Positions 1 to 10,285 of a stretch of DNA of 64,000 nt are shown here, one piece after another. The DNA is from Gigaspora margarita (taxonomy: Eukaryota; Glomeromycota; Glomeromycetes; Diversisporales; Gigasporaceae): NCBI GenBank assembly GCA_009809945.1, contig WTPW01000071.1, forward strand, positions 427,508 through 491,507, read 5' to 3'. Position 1 is the stretch's first letter. Each line of letters begins with the position of its first letter. The notes beneath the pieces are model-generated. The model was given only the letters and a program-made list of their open reading frames with translations. It had not been told where the DNA came from and did not search any database. The position numbers and the translations under genes were made by a program.

Positions 1-1191
1 CATGGTGCCCAGTAGTTCTCGAGTTTAGATTTGGCCAGTGGATACTGGCAAGTTGCTATGAAAGAAGAAGATAAGAAAAAAACTACCTTCATAACTAAAT
101 TCAGCACCTATGAGTTTAACGTAATGCCATTTGGTTTATGCAATGCTCTGGCTACATTTCAAAGGCTTATGGATAGCGTACTGAATGAGTACAAGGGAGT
201 CTTTGTCATAGAATACCTTGACGATATCACCATATACTCTAATACGTTCGAAGACCATGTTCAGCACCTGAGACCATTTTCGCCGCCCTAAGAAAAGCAA
301 ATTTAAAATTAAATAAGAAAAAATATCAATTTTTCCTTCCAGAAATTAGGTTCCTTGGTCATGTGATAACCTGAGAAGGTTTACTACCTGACGAAGAGAA
401 ATTAATAAAGGTTAAGGACTTTCTACCCCTACAAATCTGCACCAATTAAGGGCTTTTTTAGGCCTCATGTCTTACTACTGAAGGTTTATCAAAGTCTTCT
501 CAAAGATAGCCCGATCCCTATATGACTTACTAAAGAAGGACTAGGCGTACAAATAGGAAAAGAAGCAAAGAGAAGCATTTAAGGCCTTGAAAGCAAAATT
601 AATTTCCGTACTGATATTGAGGTACCCTGACTTTTCAAGGCTATTTTTTCTCTACACAGACGTTTCAGAGACCGGATTAGGAGCCATGTTGGCACAATTG
701 ACTGATGATAATAAGGAATACTCAGTGGCATATGCCAGTAAGAGCCTCATTGGGGCAGAAAAAAATTATCACGTGACGGAACTAGAATGCCTAGTTATAG
801 TATGGGCCATAGAGCATTTTTACTAGTACTTAGGTACTACCCCTTCCAGCTAGTTACTGATCATTCTGCCCTGAAATGGTTAAAGACTACTGAATTGAAG
901 AGGAGGTGAGCTAGGTAGATTTTATGGTTGGAGCCCTATAATTTTACTATAGTACATAGGGCCAGTAAGAAACATAGCAATGCTGATGCATTGTCCAGGA
1001 TTCATGATACTGAGGACAGGGTAGAAGCAAGATCGTTAGAAATTAATCAAAAGAGACGATTGAATAAAGGGGAAAGGTTTATACATAAACTTACTTCCAA
1101 GAGAAGGGGTATGTTGGCCTTTTCCAGGATAAGCATCACCCATACTAAGAGTCTTAGGTACGCTAGTCCTTGCACCTATTTCAGTAATACC

Positions 1192-1290
1192 TACTATATG
1201 TACGAACATAAGGGATTAGGTAGTCATTACACTTTGATGAGGTTGGACCTTAATGAGCCTGTGTACCTCTACTACTTTTTTACTATCACC
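1192..1290 (+). repeat. Connector module, copy 1
   Basis: About 33 codons reading YYMYEHKGLGSHY...RLDLNEPVY...F. They align with the segment at 1702-1800 (YFLYLHSTLGTHY...RLLNLDQAVY...F). The similarity continues into the downstream 40 residues in the adjacent frame (EPKQIVVLRDQLLEAA here versus DPMDLITLQR.VTEGA there). This is an internal protein duplication between RNase H and integrase. Confidence 0.65.
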
Positions 1291-1701
1291 TAATTACCCA
1301 CGAGCCCAAACAAATCGTAGTACTCAGAGATCAGTTGTTAGAAGCGGCACAGCAAGAACTATTACGTAGAAGGATCCAGGAAGAGTTGAACGTAGACATG
1401 GGGACTAAACAGAAGATTAACCTAGATTTACACGAAGTGGTTAATTCCTTAATGAAAGAAAACAATGAAAGAATTGACGAAGAGGTTTATATGTGCATGG
1501 TAAATGCAGTTTATGAGCCCTATTACCTATACTGGAAGAATTAACACCCCAAATAGTGATAATAAGGAAGAACTTACCACTGACAAGAATGATGACCTAC
1601 TAGAATCTGATAACACCCCCATGATGATCTTTGAGCTAATGAACCCCAGGCGTCGAAGGAGAATGTTTTTCGTAGAATCCTGTATAGACAATGGGCATGA
1701 A

Positions 1702-1800
1702 TATTTTTTGTATCTACACTCCACCCTTGGTACCCACTATGCAGCCAGGCTCCTGAACCTAGATCAAGCCGTATATCATGTGGAATTTGCAACCTTTCTA
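1702..1800 (+). repeat. Connector module, copy 2
   Basis: Second, diverged copy of the module at 1192-1290, sharing the pattern Y-x-Y-x-H-x-x-LG-x-HY, then RL-x-LN and VY. Its function is unknown to me. It lies between the RNase H and integrase of the Ty3 relic. Confidence 0.65.
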
Positions 1801-2242
1801 CTAGTTGCTAACGACCCAATGGACTTAATTACCCTACAACGGTAGGTTACAGAAGGAGCTAGACAAGCAGGGCTGGATGCAAATGCCATCTAATGAAGTG
1901 GCCTTACTGCCAAAATTATAGAAGATCTAACGGCCAGGACTTCAGAATTAAACCTACAATAAAATTATCATCTATATCAATGTAAAAATTAAAAAAAAAA
2001 AAAAACTTATCAGATTTGTTCGAATGATTATTGGTCGAACTTTTATCTATCAACTCAAATTTATTAGAGCAGGTATATATATATCTAAAAAAAAAAAAAA
2101 AAATGTGAACATGATATCAATTTAGGCTGGTCTAATGTTGTTAGTCAAAATACTCTATTTCGTCAGGCATTTAGACAATTAAGTGTCGAAATATATTTCA
2201 ACATGGCATTATTTTTTGTCGAAATATCAAAATTCTAAATTT

Positions 2243-2420
2243 GACTAAATGTCTAAATAAATAACTAAATGTACATTATATGACTAAATGTCTAAATAGA
2301 TGACTAAATATACATTATATGACTAAATGTCTAAATAGATGACTTAATATACATTATATGACTAAATGTCTAAATAGATGACTAAATATATATTATATGA
2401 CTAAATGTCTAAATTAACGA
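2243..2420. repeat. 39-bp tandem repeat, about 4.5 units
   Basis: Units start at 2243, 2282, 2321, 2360 and 2399 with GACTAAATGTCTAAATAGAT and an ATACATTATAT tail. The spacing is exactly 39 bp and sequence differences are few. It lies in the left half of the 2132-3175 element. Confidence 0.9.
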
Positions 2421-2914
2421 TAATTAGCGATGTAATAAGATTATCCCGAAGTTACAACAAAATCCATATGGGTCTCCATCGCAGCATAACTTTTATTTAA
2501 GCAATACATAAATAAATTAATTGTTTAATGTAATTTAAATACGTATTTATATGTATAAACAAACATATAGCACATACGCATGCTATGATATATCATAACT
2601 TAAAAAGTTACGATATGAACGCATAAAGCTGGTCCATCATAAAATTTAATTAAAAAATCATTAATGTTAAGGTTAGGGCTAGTTTAGGCCCGTATAGGCT
2701 ATTATGAGAAGGTTATAGGTAAAATTGTCCCTTGGCATTTTTTCTTAATACACCAAGATAGATTTAGACATTCGTTTCTTGCACTTTTTACTTTTTTTGT
2801 TTCGTCGGGCTGACTCGTGTTAACAAAAAATTTGTTATTTTGATTGGTCATATGCAACAGAAAATCTCGTGATGGACTTGGCTTTAAGTAGCCTTTAAGC
2901 GGCTCCTTAATTTA

Positions 2915-3100
2915 GACATTTCGACATTATTTAGTCATTTCGACATTATTTAGATATTTCAGCATTATTTAGACATTTGGACATTATTTAGACATTTGGA
3001 CATTATTTAGACATTTCGATATTATTTAGACATTTCGATATTATTTAGACATTTTGACATTATTTAGACTTTCGGCATTATTTAGACTTTTGGCATTATT
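2915..3100. repeat. 19-bp tandem repeat, about ten units
   Basis: Repeats of GACATTTSGACATTATTTA occupy the right half of the 2132-3175 element. They carry the reverse complement of the GTCTAAAT motif used by the left array, so the element folds on itself. Confidence 0.85.
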
Positions 3101-3363
3101 TTAAAATTTCGGTATGTCTAAATATTAAATGTCGAAATATTTTGACAATCATAAAATAATTTCAGCTAACAACATTAGGCTGGTTACAACACCAATGTGC
3201 GAGGAAGGGGCACATTGACAGAAAGAATTAATAAGAGAATATAGGTAACCGAAAGAAATCAACGCTCTGAGAAAAGTCGAACTTGTTTCACAAATAAAAA
3301 AAAAATCTGAAGAAACAAATCCAGCCCAGGTACCAGTGTCCTGGCAAATTGAATCAAGTTACA

Positions 3364-4614
3364 ATGGATGACGAAGAATATACCCAACTAAAACAATACA
3401 TAGAAACCAAGAATCTACCTTGAGACCTCGACCGGGATCAGCAATCAAGGATCAAGTCCAAGAGTCATTTTTTTGAATGTAGAGGCAGATTTCTGTACAA
3501 AAAAGATAGAAGAAATCGATCGAAAGGGAAACTATTGAAGGTCGTTAAAAGAAACGAACTAAAGGCAATTTTATACCTGATGCATGATCACCCCACAGTC
3601 GGCCATTTCAGAATTGATGGAATGTTCAGAAAAATTAAAGAGACTTATTACTGGCCTCAGATGTATGAGAGTATTAGTACATATGTACAGTCTTGTGACA
3701 ACTGCCAACATAGGGGAAGAAAAAAATCAAATAGCCCATTACAACCAATACCAGTAGGCCCACTCTTTCAAAAAATTGGAATAGATATAGTAGGTCCGTT
3801 ACTATTGACCACCCAAGGAATCGATACATAGTTGTAGCCATGAATTATGCTATGAAGTGGCCCGAAGCGAAACCCATCCCAAGAGCAAACTCACAACAAG
3901 TATCAAGATTTATTTATGAAGAGGTAATTTGTCGCCACGGATGCCCTGAGTTGATACTATCTGATAGAGGGACCCATTTCAGAAACGAGATGGTTAAGGA
4001 ACTATTGAGAACCTTCCAGATAAAACAATTGTTTTCTATGCCATACCACCCAAGAACCAATGGATTAGTGGAACAGTTCAACTGTACACTATATGAATCA
4101 CTTGCCAAATCCGTGACACAAGAGCAAGAGTAGGATCTGTTAATACTACCCACATTGTTCGCATATCAGACAATGAAACAAGCACCACTAAAATCGAGCC
4201 ATTTTTCTTAACCTATGGGAGACAACCGACGTCCCATGTCAAGGGTCTTACGATATTATGGAAGAAAACTTGTTGAGCCGGTTGTTCACATTGGAAAATA
4301 AATTGGTAGAAAAAAGATTAGCTGCCAATCAGCGAATACAAAATTCACAACTAAGACAAAAGGAGAGATCCAAAGAAAAAGAAACTCGATGTGACACTAT
4401 CCAAATTGGGGATAAGGTCCTATTGTTCAATGCTACACTAGATCAACGACATACGGAAAAGTTAAAACCAAAGTGGAAGGGCCTGTATTATGTACATAAC
4501 ATACCATTTTTAGGAGTATACAAACTTCGAACCATATCAGGTAAAGTGATAACCACGCCTATGAGCCTTTCCCTCATTAAGAAATACATAGAAAGGGAGG
4601 ACGAAAAGCAGTAG
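3364..4614 (+). pseudogene. Ty3 integrase relic
   Basis: Integrase of the same Ty3 element. The zinc-binding domain reads H-x4-H (HDHPTVGH) then C-x2-C (CDNCQ) near 3580-3710. The catalytic core starts at IGIDIVGPL, contains LSDRGTHF with the second Asp near 3960, and ends at PYHPRTNGLVEQ with the catalytic Glu near 4073. The C-terminal part (GDKVLLF near 4410, WKGLYYV near 4470) is the usual SH3-like tail. Stops at 3421 and 4131, the latter where EWDL is expected, and frameshifts near 3831 and 4200 make it inactive. It is separated from the RT part by the 2132-3175 insertion. Confidence 0.88.
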
Positions 4615-4688
4615 AAACCCAAAATCTAATATAAAAGAGAAGAAGGACGGAACCTGTAAGAAGCTAGAGAATTGTATCGACTAAAAGC

Positions 4689-5112
4689 ATGTCAGACACC
4701 TACCAGACCATCCTCTCAAACTTGTTAGCCACCGTAGACTGAAATGTCGAAATTACTATACCAACTTTTGACCCTACAATCGAACTTCGTACCCAAGTTA
4801 ACGCCGCTTATATTAGCATGCAGCAATCACTTCGACAAGGCAAGCGGGAGCAAGCTCTAGCCTTCGCTTACTTCGTAGGCCAACTGATCGAAGAAATGCC
4901 TTCCTCCACCATAGAATGGGCCTTATGCAAAAACTTATTGTCCCGCACTATTACACTGCCATAACAAGGACGTACTACCTTTTCAAGAAGTGGGAACCGA
5001 TCAAATTTCTAGAACAACGTTCCTAACTTTAGAAAAAATCGCAAAATTAAAGTTTACTGATTATCAGATCTTAATAGATTGACTCGTGGAACTCGTGACT
5101 AAGGGGGGAAAT
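4689..5112 (+). pseudogene. Extra ORF between integrase and 3' LTR
   Basis: An ATG at 4689 opens a reading frame (MSDTYQTILSNLLA) with one TGA near 4740 and a frameshift near 4955. After the shift it continues (QISRTTFLTLEKIAKL...) almost to the polypurine tract. It would give a ~140-residue helical protein. I recall similar downstream ORFs in Glomeromycotina retrotransposon annotations but cannot verify this. Its position after integrase and before the polypurine tract suggests an element-encoded accessory or gag-like protein. Function unknown. Confidence 0.5.
5101..5112 (+). other. Polypurine tract
   Basis: The purine run AAGGGGGGAAAT sits immediately before TGTTACACC, the expected plus-strand primer and LTR start of a Ty3 element. 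Confidence 0.75.
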
Positions 5113-5711
5113 TGTTACACCTGCTGGGGTACCCCCATCAGATCTGCAGGTCACGAGTTAACTGCGTCCAAACTGTCAAATCTGCGATTTCTGGCAGATC
5201 GACTGATTGTGTCAGAACTAACGAAGTGGACTGATATATAAGAAATTACAGAAATCAAAGAAATGGCATAAATGATTGATTGAACATTTATGATAGAAAT
5301 GCCATTTCTTGTTAATATAGAATATTTTATTATAAATATGGGCGATATTCGCTCCACTTTGTAGGCATGTTTGCTATAATCTTTATTAATATCAATAAAA
5401 GACATTACATTTTCTTTTCGATTCTATAAAATTACATTACATTTTTTTTCGAATTACAAATCACATTATACATAAACCCTCTCGTTTATATAAATAACCT
5501 ATACAATCCCTAACAACTACGATATACCACGGCGCAGTTGTGTTTCTGTGCCCACGTGACTTCCTGTCGTTAGTTTTCTCGTTAACCTCGATTTCTGAGA
5601 GGTAATTTTGTGGGCTAACACCATAAATTGTCTGTCACATGACTGAATCCGAGTTGATTCGAGACAAAATCTGCCTCGATACTTGCATATCGAGCAGATT
5701 TCACAATCACA
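5113..5711 (+). mobile_element. 3' LTR of the Ty3 element (right end uncertain)
   Basis: It starts with TGTTACACC directly after the polypurine tract. It contains a TATA-like GATATATAAG near 5232 and an AATAAA-type signal near 5393. The right end is placed tentatively at ...AATCACA because the partner LTR lies outside the window and no target duplication can be read. Confidence 0.55.
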
Positions 5712-6177
5712 TAATTACAAATTAAAAACAAAATAACTGAAATAAGACAAAAATTTTAAATTTACTCACCAAAAAAATACAACGCCCATATTCTCACAAA
5801 TACAAGCCATCATATTTCATTCGCATGAATGTAATAAACCAAAACTTAAATACTTTAATTAAACTACAAGCCCACTACACATAATACAACAGAGATAATT
5901 GCAGCACCATAACCAAATACAAAATTGATTGAATAGCAGTGACTTCACTAAAATTAAAAGCTCCCAGCGCATGAGCATGCGCATAGCTTGTTATGTAATC
6001 TACTTGTATGTATTTTTTTCTATCACACGTTAATTCACGTTAATTACCCGTACCAAAACTCGTGCCATTTGGACTAGCAAAGTGTTGCAAAATCCGAACC
6101 ATTAACGGCCCAATTGGTACGGGCATACAGTCCACCACGGGCCAATCCAAGCCTCCTACGTACCAATCACGGGTTTA
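5712..6177. other. No gene seen
   Basis: AT-rich sequence with a somewhat higher-GC stretch at 6040-6180. I see no coding frame or RNA. The end of this stretch carries the left target duplication of the next element. Confidence 0.5.
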
Positions 6178-6186
6178 ATCCGTGCC

Positions 6187-7261
6187 GCAAATCTTACATT
6201 TTTGATACTCCTGCACTTACTTTTTTGACATGAAAATCCCAGTAAAAATAAGAATTTTCAAAACTTTGAGCGAAGTTAACTTGGCAAACATAAGGTCAAA
6301 TTTGGTAAAACTTTTTTTATTTGAATTCTATAGCTTCATAGAATTCAAATAGAAAAAATTCATCGAAATTAGTCAAGTGGTTGTCGAGTCATCTTCGCTC
6401 AAAGTCAGAGAAAATCAAAATGCCTATTAAAATAGAAGCTGCGCCAAATTTTTTATCTAACTTTGAGCGAAGATACCTCGACAACATCTGACCAAATTTG
6501 ATAAAACTTTTTTTTTTGAATTCTATAGCTTCATATAATTCAAATAAAAAAATTTTTATTGTATTTAGTCAAGTGGTTGTCAAGATATCATCGCTCAAAG
6601 TCAAAACTATCAAAATAGAAGTGCACCAAATTTTTTTTTAAATTTGAGCGAAGATATCTTGACGACCATCTAACCAAATTCGATAAAATTTTTTTTATAT
6701 GAATTTTATAAAGCCATAGAATTCGAATAAAAAAGTTTTATCGAATTTGATTAGATGGTCGTCAAGACATCTTCGCTCAAATTTAGAAAAAAATTTGGCG
6801 CAGCTTCTATTTTGATAGTTGTTTTGATTTTTTTCTAACTTTGAGCAAGATATCTTGACACCACTTGACTAAATTCGATAAAAAATTTTTTATTTGAATT
6901 ATATGAAGCTATAGAATCAAAAAAAAATGTTTATCAAATTTGGTCAGATGGTTGTCGAGGTATCTTCGCTCAAAGTNANATAAAAAATTTGGCGCAGCTT
7001 CTATTTTGATAGGCGTTTTGATTTTCTCTGACTTTGAGCGAAGATAACTCGACAACCACTTGACTAAATTCGATNAANTTTTTTTTTATTTGAATTCTAT
7101 GAAGCCATAGAATTCAAATAANAAAAGTTTTACCAAATTTGGTCTTATGGTTGCCAAGATATCTTCGCTCAAAGTTTTGAAAATTCTTATTTTTACTGGG
7201 ATTTTCATGTCGATCAGTATCAAAAAAGTAAGTGCAGGAGTATCAAAAACGTAAGATTTGC
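6187..7261. mobile_element. Tandem-hairpin foldback element, 9-bp TSD (copy 1)
   Basis: The ends are GCAAATCTTACATTTTTGAT and its inverse, flanked by ATCCGTGCC at 6178-6186 and 7262-7270. The motif CTTTGAGCGAAG occurs ten times in strictly alternating orientation (near 6264, 6390, 6459, 6587, 6640, 6770, 6840, 6965, 7031, 7163). The element is therefore five consecutive hairpins, each with a loop centred on GAATTCTATAGCTTCATAGA. No ORF. The 9-bp duplication is typical of Mutator-like elements; it is non-autonomous. A second full copy lies at 17671-18758. Confidence 0.88.
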
Positions 7262-7274
7262 ATCCGTGCCACCA

Positions 7275-8240
7275 AAACCCGTGACTTTACGCCGCCACAT
7301 AGGCAATCGTCAGTAGTTTCAGGAATTTCGTGGAGTTTCGTCGATCGTCAGGAGTTTCGCCAATCGTCAGTAGTTTCGTCCAGGGATGGTAAATGACCTG
7401 GTCATTTGCCAATTTTTCAAATGACCTCAAATGACCTCAAAATGACCAGTCATTTGAGGTCATTCAAATTTTGGTCATTTGGAAATGACTCGTGACCAAA
7501 TGACTATGGTCATTTCCAAATGACCGGGGTCATTTGGTCATAGTTGACATCCTACCGATCACGAAAAACTTGTATAATGCATATTTTAATAATATGTATG
7601 TTCGCATCAATTCTCAATTCATGTCGATTAACATGCCATTTGTAAATTCGAAAATGATTTATATCATTTTGTAATTGGTAAATTATTATTCACGAACTTT
7701 TTTTTTAAAATAAGTAAATACATTATTTTTTGTCTCTATTTTTTTTTTTAATCACTTCATACCTGACCTTATGATTCGATTGGAATGTCGCTTTACAAGA
7801 AATGAACTGGTTATCTAACGGCATTTCATTTTACGGAGAACAATAATCAATTTTGATTGGTTAAAAGTATTGGATAATCAATTAACCAGAGTTAAATGAC
7901 CTTCTTAAGTCATTTGGGTCGTGAAATGACCAATGACTGGTCATTTGTCATTTGGGTCATTTGGGTCATTTAAAGTCATTTACCATCCCTGGTTTCGTCA
8001 GTTGTCTAAGTTTCGTCAGACGAAGCCATCGACGAAACCATTTCGTCACTGCGAAAATAGTTTCGTAAGGCATCATTAGTTACGACTAAAATGCGATAAC
8101 TCATTATAATTGAACAAGTTATAGCATTATGGCCGCCCCTACAGGTAAAGATGCCTGATGAAGCTTTATAGTTTCGTCATTTCGTAAGTGACGAAACTAT
8201 GACGAAACTCATAGTTTCGTCAGCGAAATAATTTCGTCTG
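7275..8240. repeat. TTTCGTC-rich dispersed repeat
   Basis: Short direct and inverted copies of ATCGTCAGTAGTTTCGTC and GACGAAAC. The same repeat borders the second copy of the membrane-protein gene (32430-33085). It is the left part of the dispersed duplication and was the target of the 7381-7991 insertion. Confidence 0.7.
7381..7991. mobile_element. hAT-type MITE with 8-bp TSD
   Basis: The terminal inverted repeat CAGGGATGGTAAATGACC and the 8-bp duplication GTTTCGTC (7373-7380 and 7992-7999) fit the hAT superfamily. Subterminal regions are filled with GGTCATTTG/CAAATGACC in both orientations, which look like clustered transposase sites. No ORF. The paralogous sequence near 32820 has the same flanks without the insertion. 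Confidence 0.88.
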
Positions 8241-8654
8241 CCATCTATACCTACAGGTTTTACATAACAATTCAATTTCAAAGATCGTTTTTAAATTTCA
8301 TATACAGCATGTTCCTTCTTGCGTAACTGTGTTACACTGTTATTTTAAAAAAGCCTAATACAGCATTAAAATTTTACAAACATACAAATATGATTGGTTA
8401 ATTTTTAGCCAAAAAAAAGTGGTTACCACAGCAAGAAATTCTTTGTTACTACTAATATATTCGAAATCCTTATATCGTGTTGTTTATATATACGTTATTT
8501 AAAATTTAAAATTTGCAATGATTCTTTATATACTTAAACTAGTGAATATTTATTCATTTGCTTTAATATGATACATTATTTTAAAAAAGTACATTTATAG
8601 TTCGTGATTCCTTTGATCATATCTGTTAATTAGGTATTTGCACCTCACTTTGGA

Positions 8655-9503
8655 TTATGCCTGATTTTGGACTGTACCATATGATGGTGTGGCTTCTTCA
8701 TTAACGAGTCTTTCGCCAAAAATTTCAGCGCGGAGCTTTTTATAATAAGCCCAAACAACAAAGGCGAAATGAAGCTTTAATAAAAAAGTAATAATTAATG
8801 AAAATTGTATGTGATATATAAAATTTAAATTATAAATAATTAGATTTAAATACCTCTATGAAACAGATAACAGCTACGAATATCATCAAAAAAATTCTTC
8901 CTTTGGTAATCATAGAAATACAGGTTTCCAAATCCATATCTGTTTCATGCCCATCAATCATATCTCGACAAATAGATTTAGCATCAACAATGAACAGACT
9001 AAAGGAAAATACAATGGAACTAAAGAATTCCAAAACTACTTTGGCCCAGTAGTAATAAGAAAAGATTGAGACGAATACTACATTATCCTAGAATTAGAAT
9101 AAATGCATTAGTGATAAATTTGATAGCTTGGATATGAGTTTATTGATTAAATATACCTTAAATACACCAATGAATCCGATAACACAAATAGCAACCTTGC
9201 ACAAGTAAATAAATGCGGAGACAGGTTCTACGCCAAAACTTGAAAAAGAAAGTAAAAGGTATGCTACCTGTATTGTTTTATAAAGGTGGATGTAAATAAT
9301 TTCAAGTACGTTCAAAGGCAAAAAGTCCCTAAAAATAAGAACTTACAATGCATAGAACGGCAATAATAGAAGTGCCCGATCTAATTACCAATACAGCATA
9401 ATGGATATATGTGTTAGTCATCAAGTCAAAGAATTGTAATTAAAAAAGTATAGAGCATTTCTTCTTACTTGAGGTCGATACAGAAACAACAATTCTTTAA
9501 CAT
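8655..9503 (-). CDS. Small four-helix membrane protein, five exons (copy 1)
   Basis: Predicted exons on the minus strand are 9469-9503, 9347-9380, 9157-9267, 8854-9087 and 8655-8774. All introns are GT-AG and all phases are consistent, giving 177 residues. The start MLKNCCFCIDLK followed by SGTSII resembles the Cys-rich N-terminus of small fungal four-helix proteins (LAPTM/DUF7027-like, from memory). Hydrophobic segments lie at about residues 12-33, 40-60, 64-92 and 121-148, with a polar loop (RDMIDGHETDMD) between the third and fourth and a short polar tail ending TPSYGTVQNQA. It probably sits in an endomembrane or the plasma membrane; no catalytic motif is seen. The uninterrupted frame across five exons and the conserved paralog at 33497-34358 support a real gene. 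Confidence 0.75.
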
Positions 9504-9696
9504 GGTGAAAGTGAAAAGCAAGTATCAAATCAATTTTGATGAAAAAAAAGAGAAAGCAGAAGTTAGTCTTATATAAATGAAGAACTAATTGCACCACAAT
9601 ATAAAGATAAGCACGCCCGTTCTATTGTAAAATTAGAAATGATTATAGTTTGTACACAATCTACGAGAAATTTAGAACCTTTCATATCTTTAATTC

Positions 9697-9897
9697 ATGA
9701 TATATTTCTCATTTTCTGTTTTCCAGATATTCCGTATGTATCCTAGTAAGTATCTACGTATTGGGCATCTAGGCAAGTGCAAAATTAAGTCTAAACATAA
9801 AGTTATTCTAAAAGAATGCCAATCATCCCAAAAAGGCGTAGGGTGGGAGCAACACACAAATTTAGCTACACTGAATCCTCCGCTTTCTCCGACATAA
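9697..9897 (+). CDS. Short ORF, unrecognised
   Basis: A 66-codon open frame immediately beyond the right edge of the dispersed duplication. A pyrimidine tract ending in CAG (near 9725) could be a splice acceptor, so part of it may be an exon. It has no recognisable motif and no paralog in the window. Low confidence that it is a gene. Confidence 0.15.
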   Translation: MIYFSFSVFQIFRMYPSKYLRIGHLGKCKIKSKHKVILKECQSSQKGVGWEQHTNLATLNPPLSPT

Positions 9898-9955
9898 AAG
9901 ATCTTGCTAATTTACATTGTCTTTTTTTTTTTAATCATAAGTGGGGGCACATAAA

Positions 9956-10285
9956 TTGAATCACTAAGGGTAAAATTAGTCAACTGATTAGATGTAATAC
10001 TGATTAGTTGATAAAGAGTTAAATTCGAATATATACATTGAATCACTAAGGGCAAAGTTAGTCAACCGATCACATATATACTATTAGTTGATAAAGAATT
10101 AAATTCGAATATATACATTACATTGAATTACTAAGGGTAAAGTTAGTCAACTGATTAGATGTATACTGATTAGTTGATAAAGAGTTAAATTCGAATACAT
10201 ACATTGAATCACTAAGGGCAAAGTTAGTCAACTATTAAATGTATACTGATTAGTTGATAAAGAGTTAAATTCGAATATATTCACT
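9956..10285. repeat. 82-bp tandem repeat, four units
   Basis: Units start near 9956, 10038, 10123 and 10204 with TTGAATCACTAAGGGTAAAG and end in TTAAATTCGAATATATACA. Lengths vary from 81 to 85 bp because of a small duplication in unit two. No coding frame runs through. Confidence 0.9.

Larger units (their letters stand above)
1..1962 (+). pseudogene. Ty3-type pol relic: RT, RNase H, connector
   Basis: Reverse transcriptase and RNase H part of a Ty3 retrotransposon, entering from the left window edge. RT palm motifs are readable: ASGYWQ at the start, MPFGL, then the catalytic YLDD near 216-228. After a frameshift near 272, RFLGHV and LRAFLGLMSYY follow. RNase H starts around 587 (LYTDVSETGLGA) and ends with HxxGK-like and NADALSR motifs near 960-1000. 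The frame is broken by at least seven stops (372, 479, 542, 554, 824, 907, 916) and frameshifts near 272 and 840, so it is inactive. From about 1090 a connector follows that I do not recognise, containing two diverged copies of one module. Family assignment is secure; gag and protease lie outside the window. Confidence 0.9.
2132..3175. mobile_element. Inverted-repeat element with 9-bp TSD, ATGTTGTTAG family
   Basis: The ends CTAATGTTGTTAG and CTAACAACAT are inverted repeats, and TAGGCTGGT is duplicated on both sides (2123-2131 and 3176-3184). It interrupts the Ty3 relic. No coding frame was found. The interior is largely two simple arrays: five 39-bp units on the left and about ten 19-bp units on the right, which are near reverse complements in motif (GTCTAAAT versus ATTTAGAC). 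A 182-bp relative sits at 21229-21410. A 9-bp duplication suggests Mutator-type transposition. Confidence 0.75.
7315..9650. repeat. Dispersed duplication, copy 1
   Basis: About 2.3 kb (including the later hAT MITE) is collinear with 32735-34500, covering the TTTCGTC repeat, 3' flank, gene and 5' flank of the four-helix membrane protein. Similarity stops on the right near GATTATAGTTTG here versus GATTATCAGGCA there. The differences are substitutions and small indels. Confidence 0.85.

Noticed and set aside
9956..10285. Regular tandem repeat considered as CRISPR
   Set aside because: Units are contiguous 82-bp copies with no unique spacers, in a eukaryotic context.
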